Source of the DNA: Zygnema cylindricum
Lineage: Eukaryota > Streptophyta > Zygnematophyceae > Zygnematales > Zygnemataceae
Length of the DNA stretch: 64,000 nucleotides
NCBI GenBank assembly: GCA_037447655.1
Contig: JBBHKE010003129.1
Coordinates: 25,760-89,759, forward strand
Reading direction: 5' to 3'
Shown here: positions 1 to 9,688 of the stretch, in pieces
Layout: every line of letters starts with the position of its first letter
How positions within the stretch are numbered: the stretch's first letter is position 1
The notes under the pieces: model-generated
What the model was told of the DNA's origin: nothing
Seen by the model: only the letters and a program-made list of their open reading frames with translations
Database searches by the model: none
Made by a program: the position numbers and the translations under genes

Positions 1-1196
1 GAAGTCATTTGACCCCTTCAAATATACAAAGAAGATAAGAATCAAATTTGAGTCAGAAAGTGAGGAGAACTCGGTCGTTCTCGAAAGGAACATGAGTGAA
101 ACCGTGATTGCAGATTCAAGGAAGATCTAAGATACATGAGACTGACCAGAAACCTCACATACTCCTATGGACTTCGAGGAGATAGAAGAAGCGAGATAAG
201 AACGAGCTTCCATAGACACGGGAGCCGATAAGATAGTGAGAAGAAATCCAAGACTTCTATCTATTCCAGCTTCAGAGTTTGAGGGAGGGAGAAGGAGCAG
301 CAAACTGTCGTGCATGTGTCAAATAACATGAAGATGCATGCAATATCATCAGCTGTGCTCAACTTAAACTCAAATGATAGCGAGATATCGGAAATGAAAT
401 AAATCATAAAAGTAAAAATGGGTAAATACAACAATCAATGAGGAGATGGCCTCAATTATGGCAGCCGATACTTGGGAGCTGGTGGATTGTCCACCTAACC
501 GAAAACCAATCGGTTGTAAGTGGGTTTTCAAATTAAAACTGAACCCAGATAACACAATCGAGCGCTACAAGGCCCGATTAGTGGCAAAGGGATTTACACA
601 AAAAGAGGGAATTGAATACGAGGAAACCTTTGCCCCGGTGGTCAGATTTCCCTCTGTCCGCATACTTCTCAGCCTGGCAGCAGCGGAATACATGGAAGTG
701 CACCAAATGGACATCAAAACAACCTTTTTGCATGGAGAATTGGAAGAGGAGATCTTCATGCGACAACCCGAAGGGTTTGTGGAGGAAGGAGAGGAGAGTA
801 AGGTATGCCGGCTGATTAAATCTCTTTATGGTTTGAAACACACGCCTCGACAGTGGAATAAGAAGCTTGATGAGTTTCTTACAGATCTAGGATATATATC
901 CGGATCAGCTCGGATCACTCAATCTATGTTTTTGAAGATGAGGAAGGTGTAATATTTATTGCAATTTACGTTGATGATTTACTTGTTTTAAGTAAATCAA
1001 TGGAAAAAAATAATAAATTGAAAACCAATCTTAAGGGGAGATTTGAAATGAAGGATATGGGGGAAGCAAAATATATTTTGGGAATTCAAGTAGAGAGAGA
1101 CCGAAAAAGAAAAATTATAAGATTGACTAAAAAGGAAGCAATAGGGAACATGCTTGAAAATTGTTGGAATGTGGATGAGAAGGAAGAAGGGGAATA
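1..1196 (+). pseudogene. copia family A pol remnant (integrase-RT linker and reverse transcriptase)
   Basis: The window opens inside a copia pol. The first ~130 bases read as the linker between integrase and RT and match the linker of the copia C element near 24990-25060. From 446 the RT reads with good copia motifs (WELVDCPPNRKPIGCKWVFK, FAPVVRF, QMDIKTTFLHGELEEEI, SLYGLK). The frame breaks near 890-950; the YVDDLLVLSK catalytic box and the distal motif MGEAKYILGIQVERD follow in another frame. After KEAIGNMLEN, near 1160, copia homology stops and the sequence becomes a copy of the chimeric ORF at 5272-6303. It is defective: frameshifts, and no RNase H of its own. I read this as a recombinant between a full element and an internally deleted relative. 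Confidence 0.8.
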
Positions 1197-1242
1197 GGAG
1201 AAAGAGGATGAAGATATTTTAGAGCTTCTCCGGATTAGTAGT

Positions 1243-2109
1243 ATGGAGAAGAGAGAAAAGCACACAGAAATTCCACGAAAGGAACAGTGTGCTTTTGGAG
1301 ATATAAGGGAAGTAAAGAGAGAGGAGGTACTTGAGGATGTCGAGGAGTGTAGAGTGAATGACTTAGAAATGAGAAAGTCAAATCTAGGATCCATAAGTTT
1401 AAACGGGAAAGATAAAATTAATGAGGATAATTTTATAGATAATAGGGAAACAGAAAACTGGTCGGAAAGGGAGACTTCAACGGATTCCGAGGAAAGGGGA
1501 GAAGTGAAACTCGAAGAGGTTCTAAAGGATAGCGGAGAAGAAAATTATTTGATTAAAGGTTTAGGGGAGAAGAAATATTTATTGGGAATTAAATTAGAAA
1601 GTGATAGTGGAAAGAAATCCATGGGAGAGAGTGAAGGAAGTTCAGAAAATTGGGTAATTATCATGGATAAAAATATGAGTACAGAAGATGTAGATCTTAT
1701 GAGGAACTTAGTGGGGACTAGTGTTTTTTGGGAATATTTGGGGGTGGATGGTTTTGACATCACTACTTGGTGTGATGTCGCTTGTGAAGATGTGCTTGTA
1801 AAAGGGTTATCATCCGGGTATGTGTTGCAGGTTGGGGATGGGGCTGACTGTTGGAAATGCAAAACTGAATGTAGATTCTGGTTGGATGAAAAGGGGAGGA
1901 GGTGGATAAAATCTTTGATCGGATTTATGATAAGTGGGGTGCTAAATGAAATGTGTGATGCGATTATTATTTCAGTTCATCTATTGCATTGTTTTAACTA
2001 CAAGAGTATTTTTCTTAAGTTTTATAAAAGGAAAAAGAAAAAGGAAATAAGTGAAAGAGTGTTTGTTTATTTGTTTGTAAGAGTTGAAAAGAATTGGACT
2101 ACAAAATAA
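1243..2109 (+). CDS. Chimeric copia-derived ORF (gag tail plus RT and RNase H remnants), copy 1
   Basis: This is an uninterrupted 288-codon ORF that is not a normal copia protein. Residues ~10-25 (EIPRKEQCAFG) resemble the segment upstream of the protease in copia C (KIPRRQKCVYG). A long acidic stretch follows. GLGEKKYLLGIKLESDSG near residue 120 matches the end of RT, and TTWCDVACEDVLVKGLSSGY near residue 180 is a degraded RNase H start (copia D has HTWSDASYGDMPSRRSTTGY). The C-terminus is lysine-rich. Protease, integrase and most of RT are missing. A near-identical copy sits at 5272-6303. The differences I can see by eye are mostly amino-acid changing, so selection on the protein is not evident. 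Likely the product of a non-autonomous element; function unknown. Confidence 0.6.
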   Translation: MEKREKHTEIPRKEQCAFGDIREVKREEVLEDVEECRVNDLEMRKSNLGSISLNGKDKINEDNFIDNRETENWSERETSTDSEERGEVKLEEVLKDSGEENYLIKGLGEKKYLLGIKLESDSGKKSMGESEGSSENWVIIMDKNMSTEDVDLMRNLVGTSVFWEYLGVDGFDITTWCDVACEDVLVKGLSSGYVLQVGDGADCWKCKTECRFWLDEKGRRWIKSLIGFMISGVLNEMCDAIIISVHLLHCFNYKSIFLKFYKRKKKKEISERVFVYLFVRVEKNWTTK

Positions 2110-2115
2110 GGGGAG
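2103..2115 (+). other. Polypurine tract of copia A1
   Basis: The purine run AAAATAAGGGGAG lies directly before the LTR that starts TGTTGATATTTG. The same tract precedes the next LTR at 6297-6309 and, on the minus strand, the LTR at the right edge of the window. Confidence 0.75.
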
Positions 2116-4353
2116 TGTTGATATTTGAGTAATTTGTAGGTCTTTATAGAAAAAGAGCAAAAGCAGTCTGTCCTTGACTCCCTTCTCCAAGCCTCCACAC
2201 TTGTTGCAGTCACTGAAGGCTGGATAGGGAGCTAGAGCCATGGCTGCCTAAGCTCACTAGAGAAGACAATGGGTGGATTTGCTAGATTTACCAAAATGTA
2301 CTTGACAGACCAAGGAATTGATCCTAGTACCTGCCATCCGTCAAATTGGCGTAGCCGTTAGCTCTAACCGTTAAGTATAGGAATAATATTAGAATATGTG
2401 GTGTTTGATAAATAAATAAATTGTTACACGTAGATTAATTCGTTTAACAGAGAATAGATACTTAGTGCATAGATACAGTTTTATTTAGTACGGAGTACGG
2501 TATGGGGACGAAACAGATACCGCGCATTTGTTTCGATAGAGAAACAAATATCGTGCGTCGAATTTCCATGGCTAGGATTATAGCCGGTTTTGATCGGACG
2601 GCCGCGATAGGCACCGCGATCACGAAAGAGGTATTTTTAGCGTTTTACGGTCTTTGCCACGTTAATGACACGTGGCGTGATAACATTCGATTACGGGAAC
2701 TCCGAAGATTACGTGAACAAATCCTGATTTGACACGTGTCGACAATTTGGCCATTTGTACAATGGTCGTACATAAAATACAACGACACCTGTACTTTTTG
2801 TACGACACAGTACTTTGATTAGTGTCGTACTTAAGCAAATAGAGTTTTAGAGGGGGAATAGGACTTAGATAATTTTGGGTAGGTAGCTGCCTCTCCCAGA
2901 GAGCACCTTGTATATATGGCGAACTTTGGCCATCCATAACTATCAATTTACTTGACCATTTTCACTGATTCTTTTTGCTGCAAACTCAGGGGAGTCTAAG
3001 CTACACAAGGGTATAGTCGGTCAGAGTTTTTGCCTTCCAGGGTGGCTGCAGTTCTAAGGGAGAGTCAAAGTGGGTGAATGTGTCCAAAACTCATATTTTA
3101 ACTTTGCATTCTGTGGTGGAACTGAGTACACAAAAAGTCTTATGTCACAAGGGTGAAACTATAATGGGTTTTTGATTGTCAAGGGGTCAGTCATTCGGGT
3201 TTATATCAACTTGGAGTCGGCACTATCTAGATAAGCTTCATTTGGATCTGCGATTTCTGTGGGCTGAAAATCTAAGACCTCCATAAGTCCTCAAAGGGGA
3301 CAGCTTCCAAAAAGCCTCTAGGATAACCCTGACCCCTTTGTGTTTCAGCAAGAACAACTGCCACCCTGGCACACAAAAACTTTGACCAACTTCACCCTTT
3401 TGAAGGCAAGACTCCCTTGAGTGGATAGTAAAAAGAATCTCTGAATTTGCTCCCTTGAGCAGTAAGTTATGGAGGGTCAAAGTTAACCTTTTGTACAGAA
3501 GCTCTCTGGGAGAGAGGGTCCTATCTCTTATTTTTTTCTAAGTCCTATCTCATCACAAACTCTATCTACTGATGTAAGGAGCTAATCAGATTACTCCTCC
3601 GTACACAAAAGTACAGTTGTCGGTGTACTTTCTGTACGAACATTGTACAACATGGCCTAAATGTCGACACGTGGTATATCCGGATTCGCTCCCTTAATCC
3701 TCGCAGATGACGTGATCCAATGTCATTCGGCCACGTATCATCCGATATGGCGATGACCAAAATCCGCCGAAATCCTCTTGCGCGATCCTGGCGTTTAATT
3801 CCAGCCGTCCGATTAAATTCACATTTAATCGTAGCCGTAATAAATACATACGCGGTATTCGTTTCGCTAAAGAAATAAATGCGCGGTATTCGTTTCTTAT
3901 CCGTACTGTAATCCGTACTTTTACATTAATGGATCTATGTCTCCCGTAAAGAGTTTCAGTTAAATGAATAATCCTACGTGTTAATGTTTAACTAAATATC
4001 AAACCCTATGGTATGTAACACTACGTTTAGACTTAACGGATAAGGCTATCGGTAGCTTACCGGCCGGCAGGTACCAGGATCAAATCCTAGAGGCAACACA
4101 TATCCTTTTAGTAAATAAACCCTTAATGGTAAATAAACTAATAATTATATCCCGTAAACCTCTGGATAGCCTAGGTAGCCATGGCTCCAGCTTCCCCTCC
4201 AATTTCTCATTGACTACGACAAGTTTGACAGTTGGAGAGAGAAGTTAGAGGTAGAATGCCTCGGCTTCTTTCTATATTTATATTTAGACCTAGAAAATAC
4301 TTTAAAAAATGACCATTAATTTCTACATGGGTAATGGAGCACACAGAGTTTCA
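2116..4353 (+). repeat. LTR family A, middle (shared) copy, interrupted
   Basis: This LTR begins TGTTGATATTTG after a polypurine tract and ends GAGTTTCA directly before a primer-binding site. Without the nested solo LTR at 3265-4332 it is about 1170 bp, which matches the 1172 bp of the LTR at 6310-7481. It serves both as 3' LTR of the body to its left and 5' LTR of the body to its right, so the two copia bodies form a tandem array. Divergence from the other LTR is several percent by eye. U3 carries GACACGTGGC and GACACGTGTC boxes at 2667 and 2731 and several GTAC dyads up to about 2825. Confidence 0.85.
3265..4327 (-). repeat. Solo LTR family C, inserted in LTR A
   Basis: This 1063-bp reverse-oriented LTR matches the plus-strand LTR at 21547-22596. 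On the minus strand it starts TGTAGAAATTAATGG and ends in TTTTCA. It is flanked by TGGGC on the left and TGGGT on the right, a 5-bp target duplication with one substitution. No internal sequence remains, so it is a solo LTR formed by LTR-LTR recombination. Confidence 0.85.
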
Positions 4354-5275
4354 GGTTATGGGCCCACCATCTAATGTGCCTATAATTGATGGAACAGGCT
4401 TCACTTATTACAGATTTATGATGGAGGGATTGCTTTTCGAGAAGCACTTATGGGGAATTGTTTCAGGACAAGTGAGATGTCCGCCACCTGGCTTTGGAGG
4501 AGCTTACCATAGAGAATCATCTAAGGCTGCCCAGAATATCAACCGGAGTTCAGATGCAACGGAAGGTAAAGGGAAAAACCTTTCCGTGGATAGGGAAATA
4601 GGGGAGAAGGAAAAAAGGACACCTATGGTGAGGGGAGCTAGGCTCTCAGCTATCGTACCACTGGTAGGGATTAAAACTGAAGAAAATGACAGAAAAATAT
4701 GGGAATACAAAAACACTATAGCAAAGCATCTCATACTTAGAAATGTGTCTAAGTCCATAGCTATCACTCTTATAAACTTAACGAAGTCTTCAGAGATATG
4801 GGAAGCACTAAGTCACATTTATAAGAGTGAGACTATTCAGAGACAGCAATTAGTAAAACAAGAAATAGATGCCTATGTTTATAAAGGCGGTAGCATGATA
4901 GAGTTTTGCAATGATATTGCTGCGCTATATGTTGAGGTTGCTAGTGCGGGATGTGTAGAATCTGAGGAAAGGAAGATTAATACACTATTTATGAAACTCC
5001 CAAATGAGTACGAAAACATCATTTGTCGTATGCAGGCAATGGATGTCTCCTCATGAACTTGGAGCTTTACCATGGGGATAATTCTTATGAGGGAAAGCAC
5101 TATGGAGCTTCGTAGGGGAAGTGACGGAGTGAATGCATTTACAGCTGGTGGTGATTGGCGGAAGCGTGATGAGAGGAACGTCGGTGACGAGCGGAAGCGT
5201 GATGAGAGGAAGAAAGACAAAGGTAAACCTTATCGGAACTTTGGTAGAAAGAGAGGGAGAGGAAAAGAAACGTGA
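4334..5275 (+). CDS. gag: copia Gag, family A element B (start lies inside the LTR)
   Basis: This is the nucleocapsid precursor of a copia element. The frame opens at ATG 4334, 20 bases before the LTR ends, and reads through the primer-binding site as FQVMGPPS, then VPIIDGTGFTYYRFMMEG. The core has the copia Gag pattern (ILRNVSKSIAI, SSEIWEALSHIYKSETIQRQ, QEIDAYVYKGGSMIEFCND, LFMKLPNEYENII). A stop near 5054 separates the core from a basic segment at 5072-5275 (RKRDERNVGDERKRDERKKD). The zinc-knuckle-like CRESGHYMEEC comes in the next ORF. The organisation matches Gag of copia C at 22577-23376. It is probably inactive because of the break; a template for trans-packaging remains possible. Confidence 0.8.
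4354..4368 (+). other. Primer-binding site complementary to the initiator tRNA-Met anticodon arm
   Basis: GGTTATGGGCCCACC follows the LTR end (CA at 4352-4353) with no gap. It is the reverse complement of the anticodon arm of eukaryotic initiator tRNA-Met (GGGCCCAUAACC), not of the tRNA 3' end. Drosophila copia is known to use an internally cleaved initiator tRNA-Met of this kind. The same site occurs at 22597. The ATG in the site is in frame with gag. Confidence 0.8.
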
Positions 5276-6303
5276 GCTTTGAAAAAGGGGGTTTGCTCCT
5301 TTGTAGGGAATCGGGTCATTATATGGAGGAATGCCCTTGTTTGGAAAAACTTAGAAGTTGGAATGTGGATGAGGAGGAAGAAGGGGGAAAGGAGAAAGAG
5401 GATGAAGATATTTTAGAGCTTCTCCGGATTAGTAGTATGGGGAAGAGAGAAAAGCACACAAAAATTCCACGAAAGCAACAGTGTGCTTTTGGAGATATAA
5501 GGGAAGTAAAGAGAGAGGAGGTACTTGAGGATGTCGAGGAGTGTAGAGCGAATGACTTAGAAATGAGAAAGTCAAATCTAGGATCCATAAGTTTAAACGG
5601 GAAAGATAAAATTAATGAGGATAATTTTATAGATAATAGGGAAATAGAAAAGTGGTCGGAAAGGGAGATTTCAACGGATTCCGAGGAAAGGGGAGAAGTG
5701 AAACTCGAAGAGGTTCTAAAGGATAGGGGAGAAGAAAAATATTTGATTAAAGGTTTAGGGGAGAAGAAATATTTATTGGGAATTAAATTAAAAAGTGATA
5801 GTGGAAAGAATTCCATGGGAGAGAGTGAGGGAAGTTCAAAAAATTGGGTAATTATCATGGATAAAAATATGAGTACGGAAGATGTAGATCTTATGAGGAA
5901 CTTAGTAGGGACTAGTGTTTTTTGGGAATATTTGGGGGTGGATGGTTTTGACATCACTACTTGGTGTGATGTCGCTTGTGAAGATGTGCTTGTAAAAGGG
6001 TTATCATCCGGGTATGTGTTGCAGGTTGGGGATGGGGCTGACTGTTGGAAATGCAAAACTGAATGTAGATTCTGGTTGGATGAAAAGGGGAGGAGGTGGA
6101 TAAAATCTTTGATCGGGTTTATGATAAGTGGGGTGCTAAATGAAATGTGTGATGCGATTATTATTTCAGTTCATCTATTGCATTATTTTAACTACGAGAG
6201 TATTTTTCTTAAGTTTTATAAAAGGAAAAAGAAAAAGGAAATAAGGGAAGGAGTGTTTGTTTATTTGTTTGTAAGAGTTGAAAGGAATTGGACTACAAAA
6301 TAA
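5272..6303 (+). CDS. Chimeric ORF, copy 2: Gag zinc knuckle fused to RT and RNase H remnants
   Basis: This 343-codon ORF follows the Gag core by a small overlap. It starts with LLCRESGHYMEECPC, a knuckle-like motif (C-x3-G-H-x4-C, first cysteine pair altered), then KIPRKQQCAFGDIR (upstream of the protease in related elements). An acidic stretch, an RT end motif (GLGEKKYLLGIKLKSD) and an RNase H start (TTWCDVACEDVLVKG) follow. Integrase and RT catalytic boxes are absent. The element therefore keeps gag, LTRs, primer site and polypurine tract but lost pol, like non-autonomous TR-GAG type elements. Copy 1 at 1243-2109 shares everything from about residue 27 on. The fusion is seen directly; mobilisation in trans is inferred. 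Confidence 0.65.
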   Translation: MSFEKGGLLLCRESGHYMEECPCLEKLRSWNVDEEEEGGKEKEDEDILELLRISSMGKREKHTKIPRKQQCAFGDIREVKREEVLEDVEECRANDLEMRKSNLGSISLNGKDKINEDNFIDNREIEKWSEREISTDSEERGEVKLEEVLKDRGEEKYLIKGLGEKKYLLGIKLKSDSGKNSMGESEGSSKNWVIIMDKNMSTEDVDLMRNLVGTSVFWEYLGVDGFDITTWCDVACEDVLVKGLSSGYVLQVGDGADCWKCKTECRFWLDEKGRRWIKSLIGFMISGVLNEMCDAIIISVHLLHYFNYESIFLKFYKRKKKKEIREGVFVYLFVRVERNWTTK

Positions 6304-6309
6304 GGGGAG

Positions 6310-7481
6310 TGTTGATATTTGAGTATTTTCTAGGTCTTTATAGAAAAAGAGCAAAGGCAGTCTGTCCTTGACTCCCTTATCTAAGCCCCCACACTTGTTG
6401 TAGTCACTGAAGGCTTGATAGGGAGCTAGAGCCATGGCTGCCTAAGCTCACTAGAGAAGACAAGGGGTGGATTAGCTAGGTTAACCAAAATGTACTTGAC
6501 GGACCCAATAATTGATCCTGGTACCTGCCGTCCGTCAAATTGGCGTAGCCGTTAGCTCTAACCGTTAAGTCTAGGAATAATATTAGAATATGTGGTGTTT
6601 GATAAATAAATAAATTGTTACACGTAGATTAATTCGTTTAACGAAGAACAGATACTAAGTGCATAGATACAGCTTTATTTAGTACGGAGTACGGTATGGG
6701 GACAGAACGGATACCGCGCATTTGTTTCGATAGCAAAACAAATACCACGCGTCGAATTTCAACGGCTACGATTATAGCCGGTTTTGATCGAACAGCCGCG
6801 ATAGGCGCCGCGATCACGGAAGAGGTATTTTTGGCGTTTTACGGTCTTTGCCACGTCATATGACACGTGGCGTGATAACATTGGATTACGAGAACTCCGG
6901 AGATTACGCGAACAAATCCTGATTTGACACGTGTCGACATTTTGGCCATGTTGTACAATGGCCGTTCATAAAGTACATCGGCACCTGTACTTTTTGTATG
7001 ACACAATAATTTGACTGGTGCCGTACTTCAGTAGATAGAGTTTTAGAGGGGGAATAAGACTTAGGTAATTTTGGGTAGGTAGTTGCCTCTCCCAAAGAGC
7101 ACCTTGTATAAATGGCGAACTTTGGCCAGCCATAACTGTCAATTTACTTGACCATTTTCACTGATTCTTTTTGCTGCGGACTCACGGGAGTCCAAGCTAC
7201 ACAGGGGTGTATTCGGTCAGAATTTTTGTCTGCCAGGGTAGCTGCAGTTCTAAGGGAGAGTCAAAGTGGGTGAATGTGTCCAAAACTCATATTCTAACTT
7301 TGCATTCTGTGGTGGAACTGAGCACACAGAAAGTCTTATTTCACAGGGGTGAAGCTATAATGGGTTTGTGATTGTCAAGGGGTCAGTCATTTGGGTTATT
7401 ATCAACTTGGAGGTGGCACTATCTAGATAAGCTTCTTTTGGATCTGCGATTTATGTGGGCAATGGAGTACACAGAGTTTCA
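6310..7481 (+). repeat. LTR family A, 3' LTR of element B
   Basis: This 1172-bp LTR starts TGTTGATATTTG after the tract TAAGGGGAG and ends CAGAGTTTCA. It is full length and uninterrupted and serves as the reference for the family. GCCACGTCATATGACACGTGG and GACACGTGTC lie in U3 near 6850-6940, followed by GTAC dyads to about 7028. The last 25 bases contain the in-frame ATG that starts gag in 5' LTR copies. The flanking GTTAC at 7482 cannot be matched because the far left end of the array is outside the window. Confidence 0.85.
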
Positions 7482-7882
7482 GTTACTTCCCATATTACCA
7501 CTTTTTTGCGACGAAAAACACCGCTACCGCGGGTTTATTACCACCCCTAACTGAAGAGGACATGGATTGTACTGAAACCCAATAACCAAACCCACCGAAC
7601 GAAGGAAGGGGATCAACCGACGTGGACCCCTTCGTGGAAGGCGATATGACTGTAAATTTGGACCCACCGTGTGATAAATACGGGAACGTCCGGGAGTTGA
7701 CCCAAAAAGTTCAGCAATTGTCAACGAAGGTTACTCGACTTCGAGTAATTAATTGGATGACCGTTGATTATCACGCGAATGGAAAGGATTTGCTCATCCC
7801 GGGGACTGTCAAGATGTTTCCCCAACATTTTTCGGGGGGATATCGTACAAATAAGAATTTTATCCATTGTTCTTACCTTTAA
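7482..7882 (+). pseudogene. C-terminal remnant of an EWP/YHPWD family gene
   Basis: Just after the LTR, around 7530-7560, one frame reads LPPPLTEEDMD, matching LPPPTEEEWRR near the C-terminus of the family member at 14495-16002. A 7622-7882 frame then gives a short helical segment (RELTQKVQQLSTKVTRLR), which corresponds in position to the C-terminal coiled coil of that family. Everything upstream was removed or separated by the copia array. The match is short, so the call is tentative. Frameshifts separate the two parts. Confidence 0.35.
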
Positions 7883-8510
7883 ATAGCAACCCTCGGTTGC
7901 TTAATTTGTGTGTCGCTGTTTCCTATTGTTTGTAATTGAATTTTACATATTCATTAATTTATAAATTGATTATGTTTCCCTCGTATTGCATGTTTGTCCA
8001 TGCCATATTCTTCCCCCTAACCATCTCGTGTATTTATGATGGCTTGTTATACAACATCATCCAATAGTTATTTGTTGTGTGTTGAAACATATGTACTTGC
8101 GACGACATACTATCGTCGCCGTTATGCTTGAATTTAAGAGTACTACATCCGAGATTCGGCAAATGTTGGAGAAATCGAAAAGCAACGACAATGCGTCGTT
8201 GCTTTAACGTTGGAAATTTTCAAAGAAAAAGTCGTCCGGTAAATTGTGTAAGCGACAATACAACGTAACGTCTAATGAAATGGTGCATACGTGACGACGT
8301 CCAATATTGAAGCCGCGTGGTAAGTGAAACGTGGGATTCAATTTGTTTTATCGTCACCCCACTGTTGGAATTTTCAAACGCATCAGAAAAGGTTCGAAGT
8401 AATTTCGTGCATGGCCATTCGTAATGTAAGTATCCCCCACACGAAATAGTTTATTTTTACTTAATAAAAGTAGGGTTTTATGTCTGTACTGTGTACTGCA
8501 CCCTCCACTC
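7883..8510. other. Non-coding interval with palindromes
   Basis: No credible gene is seen. The stretch is AT-rich, with two perfect or near-perfect palindromes: GCGACGA...TCGTCGC at 8099-8119, and AAAGCAACGAC...GTCGTTGCTTT at 8178-8204. Related GCGACGAC dyads occur downstream of the EWP/YHPWD gene at 16062-16180 and at 17662-17772. Confidence 0.5.
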
Positions 8511-8520
8511 TTTATAGCCG
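8508..8520 (+). promoter_or_regulatory. Possible TATA box upstream of the EWP/YHPWD gene
   Basis: CTCTTTATAGCCGCG followed by a pyrimidine-rich TCTTCTTCACCTC segment resembles a plant TATA box with a start region. It lies about 60 bases before the first open codons of the gene fragment at 8568. Assigned by position and composition only. Confidence 0.3.
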
Positions 8521-8567
8521 CGTCTTCTTCACCTCATTTTTACATGCTAAATTGAATCTAAGCTAAG

Positions 8568-8926
8568 AAGGGCGGCAAGAAGCAAATTAGGCGACCAAGT
8601 ACAGTGGTGGCTCATCGTCGTCGTTATCCTCCCTTTATTACGGCCACCGCTGAGGAGTTAGCAAGGCAACGGGAGGCAACAATCCCGTTAGCCATTAGAT
8701 GGGAAAGAATAGAAAGGGAAGGAGGAGAAAGGGAAGGGAACGAAAGGGAGGCATCTGTTGAGGTGAGTAGGGTGGAGGAGGTAAACGATGAGGGGGGAAA
8801 GGGAGAAAAGGCGACGGTTGAGGAGAGGGAGACGGAAAGAGAGGCGGGGGAAGCAGTAGAGAAGACAAAAAGGAGGGTAAAAAAGAATTGAATGGTTTTT
8901 GATGAGAGGGAGGAGGAGGATAAAGG
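8568..8926 (+). pseudogene. EWP/YHPWD family gene 1, N-terminal part (split by copia D)
   Basis: An open frame reads KKGGKKQIRRPSTVVAHRRR, then TATAEELARQREATIP and a Glu/Arg/Gly-rich repetitive tail (GEREGNERE, VEERETEREAGEAVE). After one stop near 8889 the frame continues MVFDEREEEDK, the same module as TVFHEREEGGG in the 3' part at 14495-16002. The copia D insertion point (8926/14495) therefore lies in the repetitive N-terminal half of this gene. No in-frame ATG is seen after the upstream stop; the start may be lost or in another exon. The function is unknown; the composition suggests a disordered charged region. Confidence 0.45.
8922..8926. other. Target site duplication of copia D, left
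   Basis: AAAGG lies here and again at 14495-14499, directly outside the two LTRs. This perfect 5-bp duplication fixes the limits of the copia D insertion. Confidence 0.9.
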
Positions 8927-9665
8927 TGTTGTTCTGAGACAAGTGTTGGTACTGAAGATGAAGAAGATGCAGCAGTCGTCATCGTAGAACAAATCAAGAG
9001 AGGAAGCTTCCACAAATACCGATGGCTGAACAGCAACTTTGACAGACTATAACTTTCATAACCATGCTCCAAACGTCCTGAAAATTTGCCACAATGTAGA
9101 TAACATACAAAAGAACACACACACAAAATTTCAATCAATCCCGCTCACAAATCTGTGAGATATGTAGAAATAAAATTACATAAAACTGAGTGTACAGTTT
9201 TCATATCATTTGTTCCTAAAAAATCAAATTCACTAAGTCCTACTTTTATACACCGAAACTACACTAAGCTGTACGGAGGCATTCCAGCTGTACATCTAAC
9301 ATTCTATCACAAATATTTACACCGAAGTTCAGACAACGTAAAGTGATAATGATCTAGTCACGCCTCGTCACTATTTGTTGGCGGCGGCTGTCAGCGGTCC
9401 GATTAGAGGATTTGGCACCGTAGAATTGACTTCACGAAGTCCAGTGGTCCTGCCGAATTTCCGTACGTCCACGGAGGACATACTCACGCATTCTCCCAAG
9501 TGACGACACGTGTCCGAAGTGTGAATGAACGGTGAACTCCCAACTTCACTGTCACACTAATTTCGGTAAGTACTGAACCCAACTCAACCAAAAATAGCTT
9601 AAGTCCTGAACAGCTCTCTCTCACAGCTGAGGCATAAAGAGGACTAAAGCTTTCTAAAAACAACA
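8927..9665 (-). repeat. 3' LTR of copia D
   Basis: On the plus strand it starts TGTTGTTCTGAGAC and ends AAAAACAACA, with TG...CA ends. Unlike the 5' LTR it keeps an open gag reading frame at its inner edge (GAA where the 5' LTR has TAA). Confidence 0.93.
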
Positions 9666-9688
9666 CTCCCCTAAAGCTTTAGACTTTG

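Noticed and set aside
5319-6056. 245-codon minus-strand ORF rich in Ser and Leu
   Set aside because: Antisense of the chimeric copia ORF; the same antisense frame in copy 1 is broken, and the sense frame has recognisable motifs.
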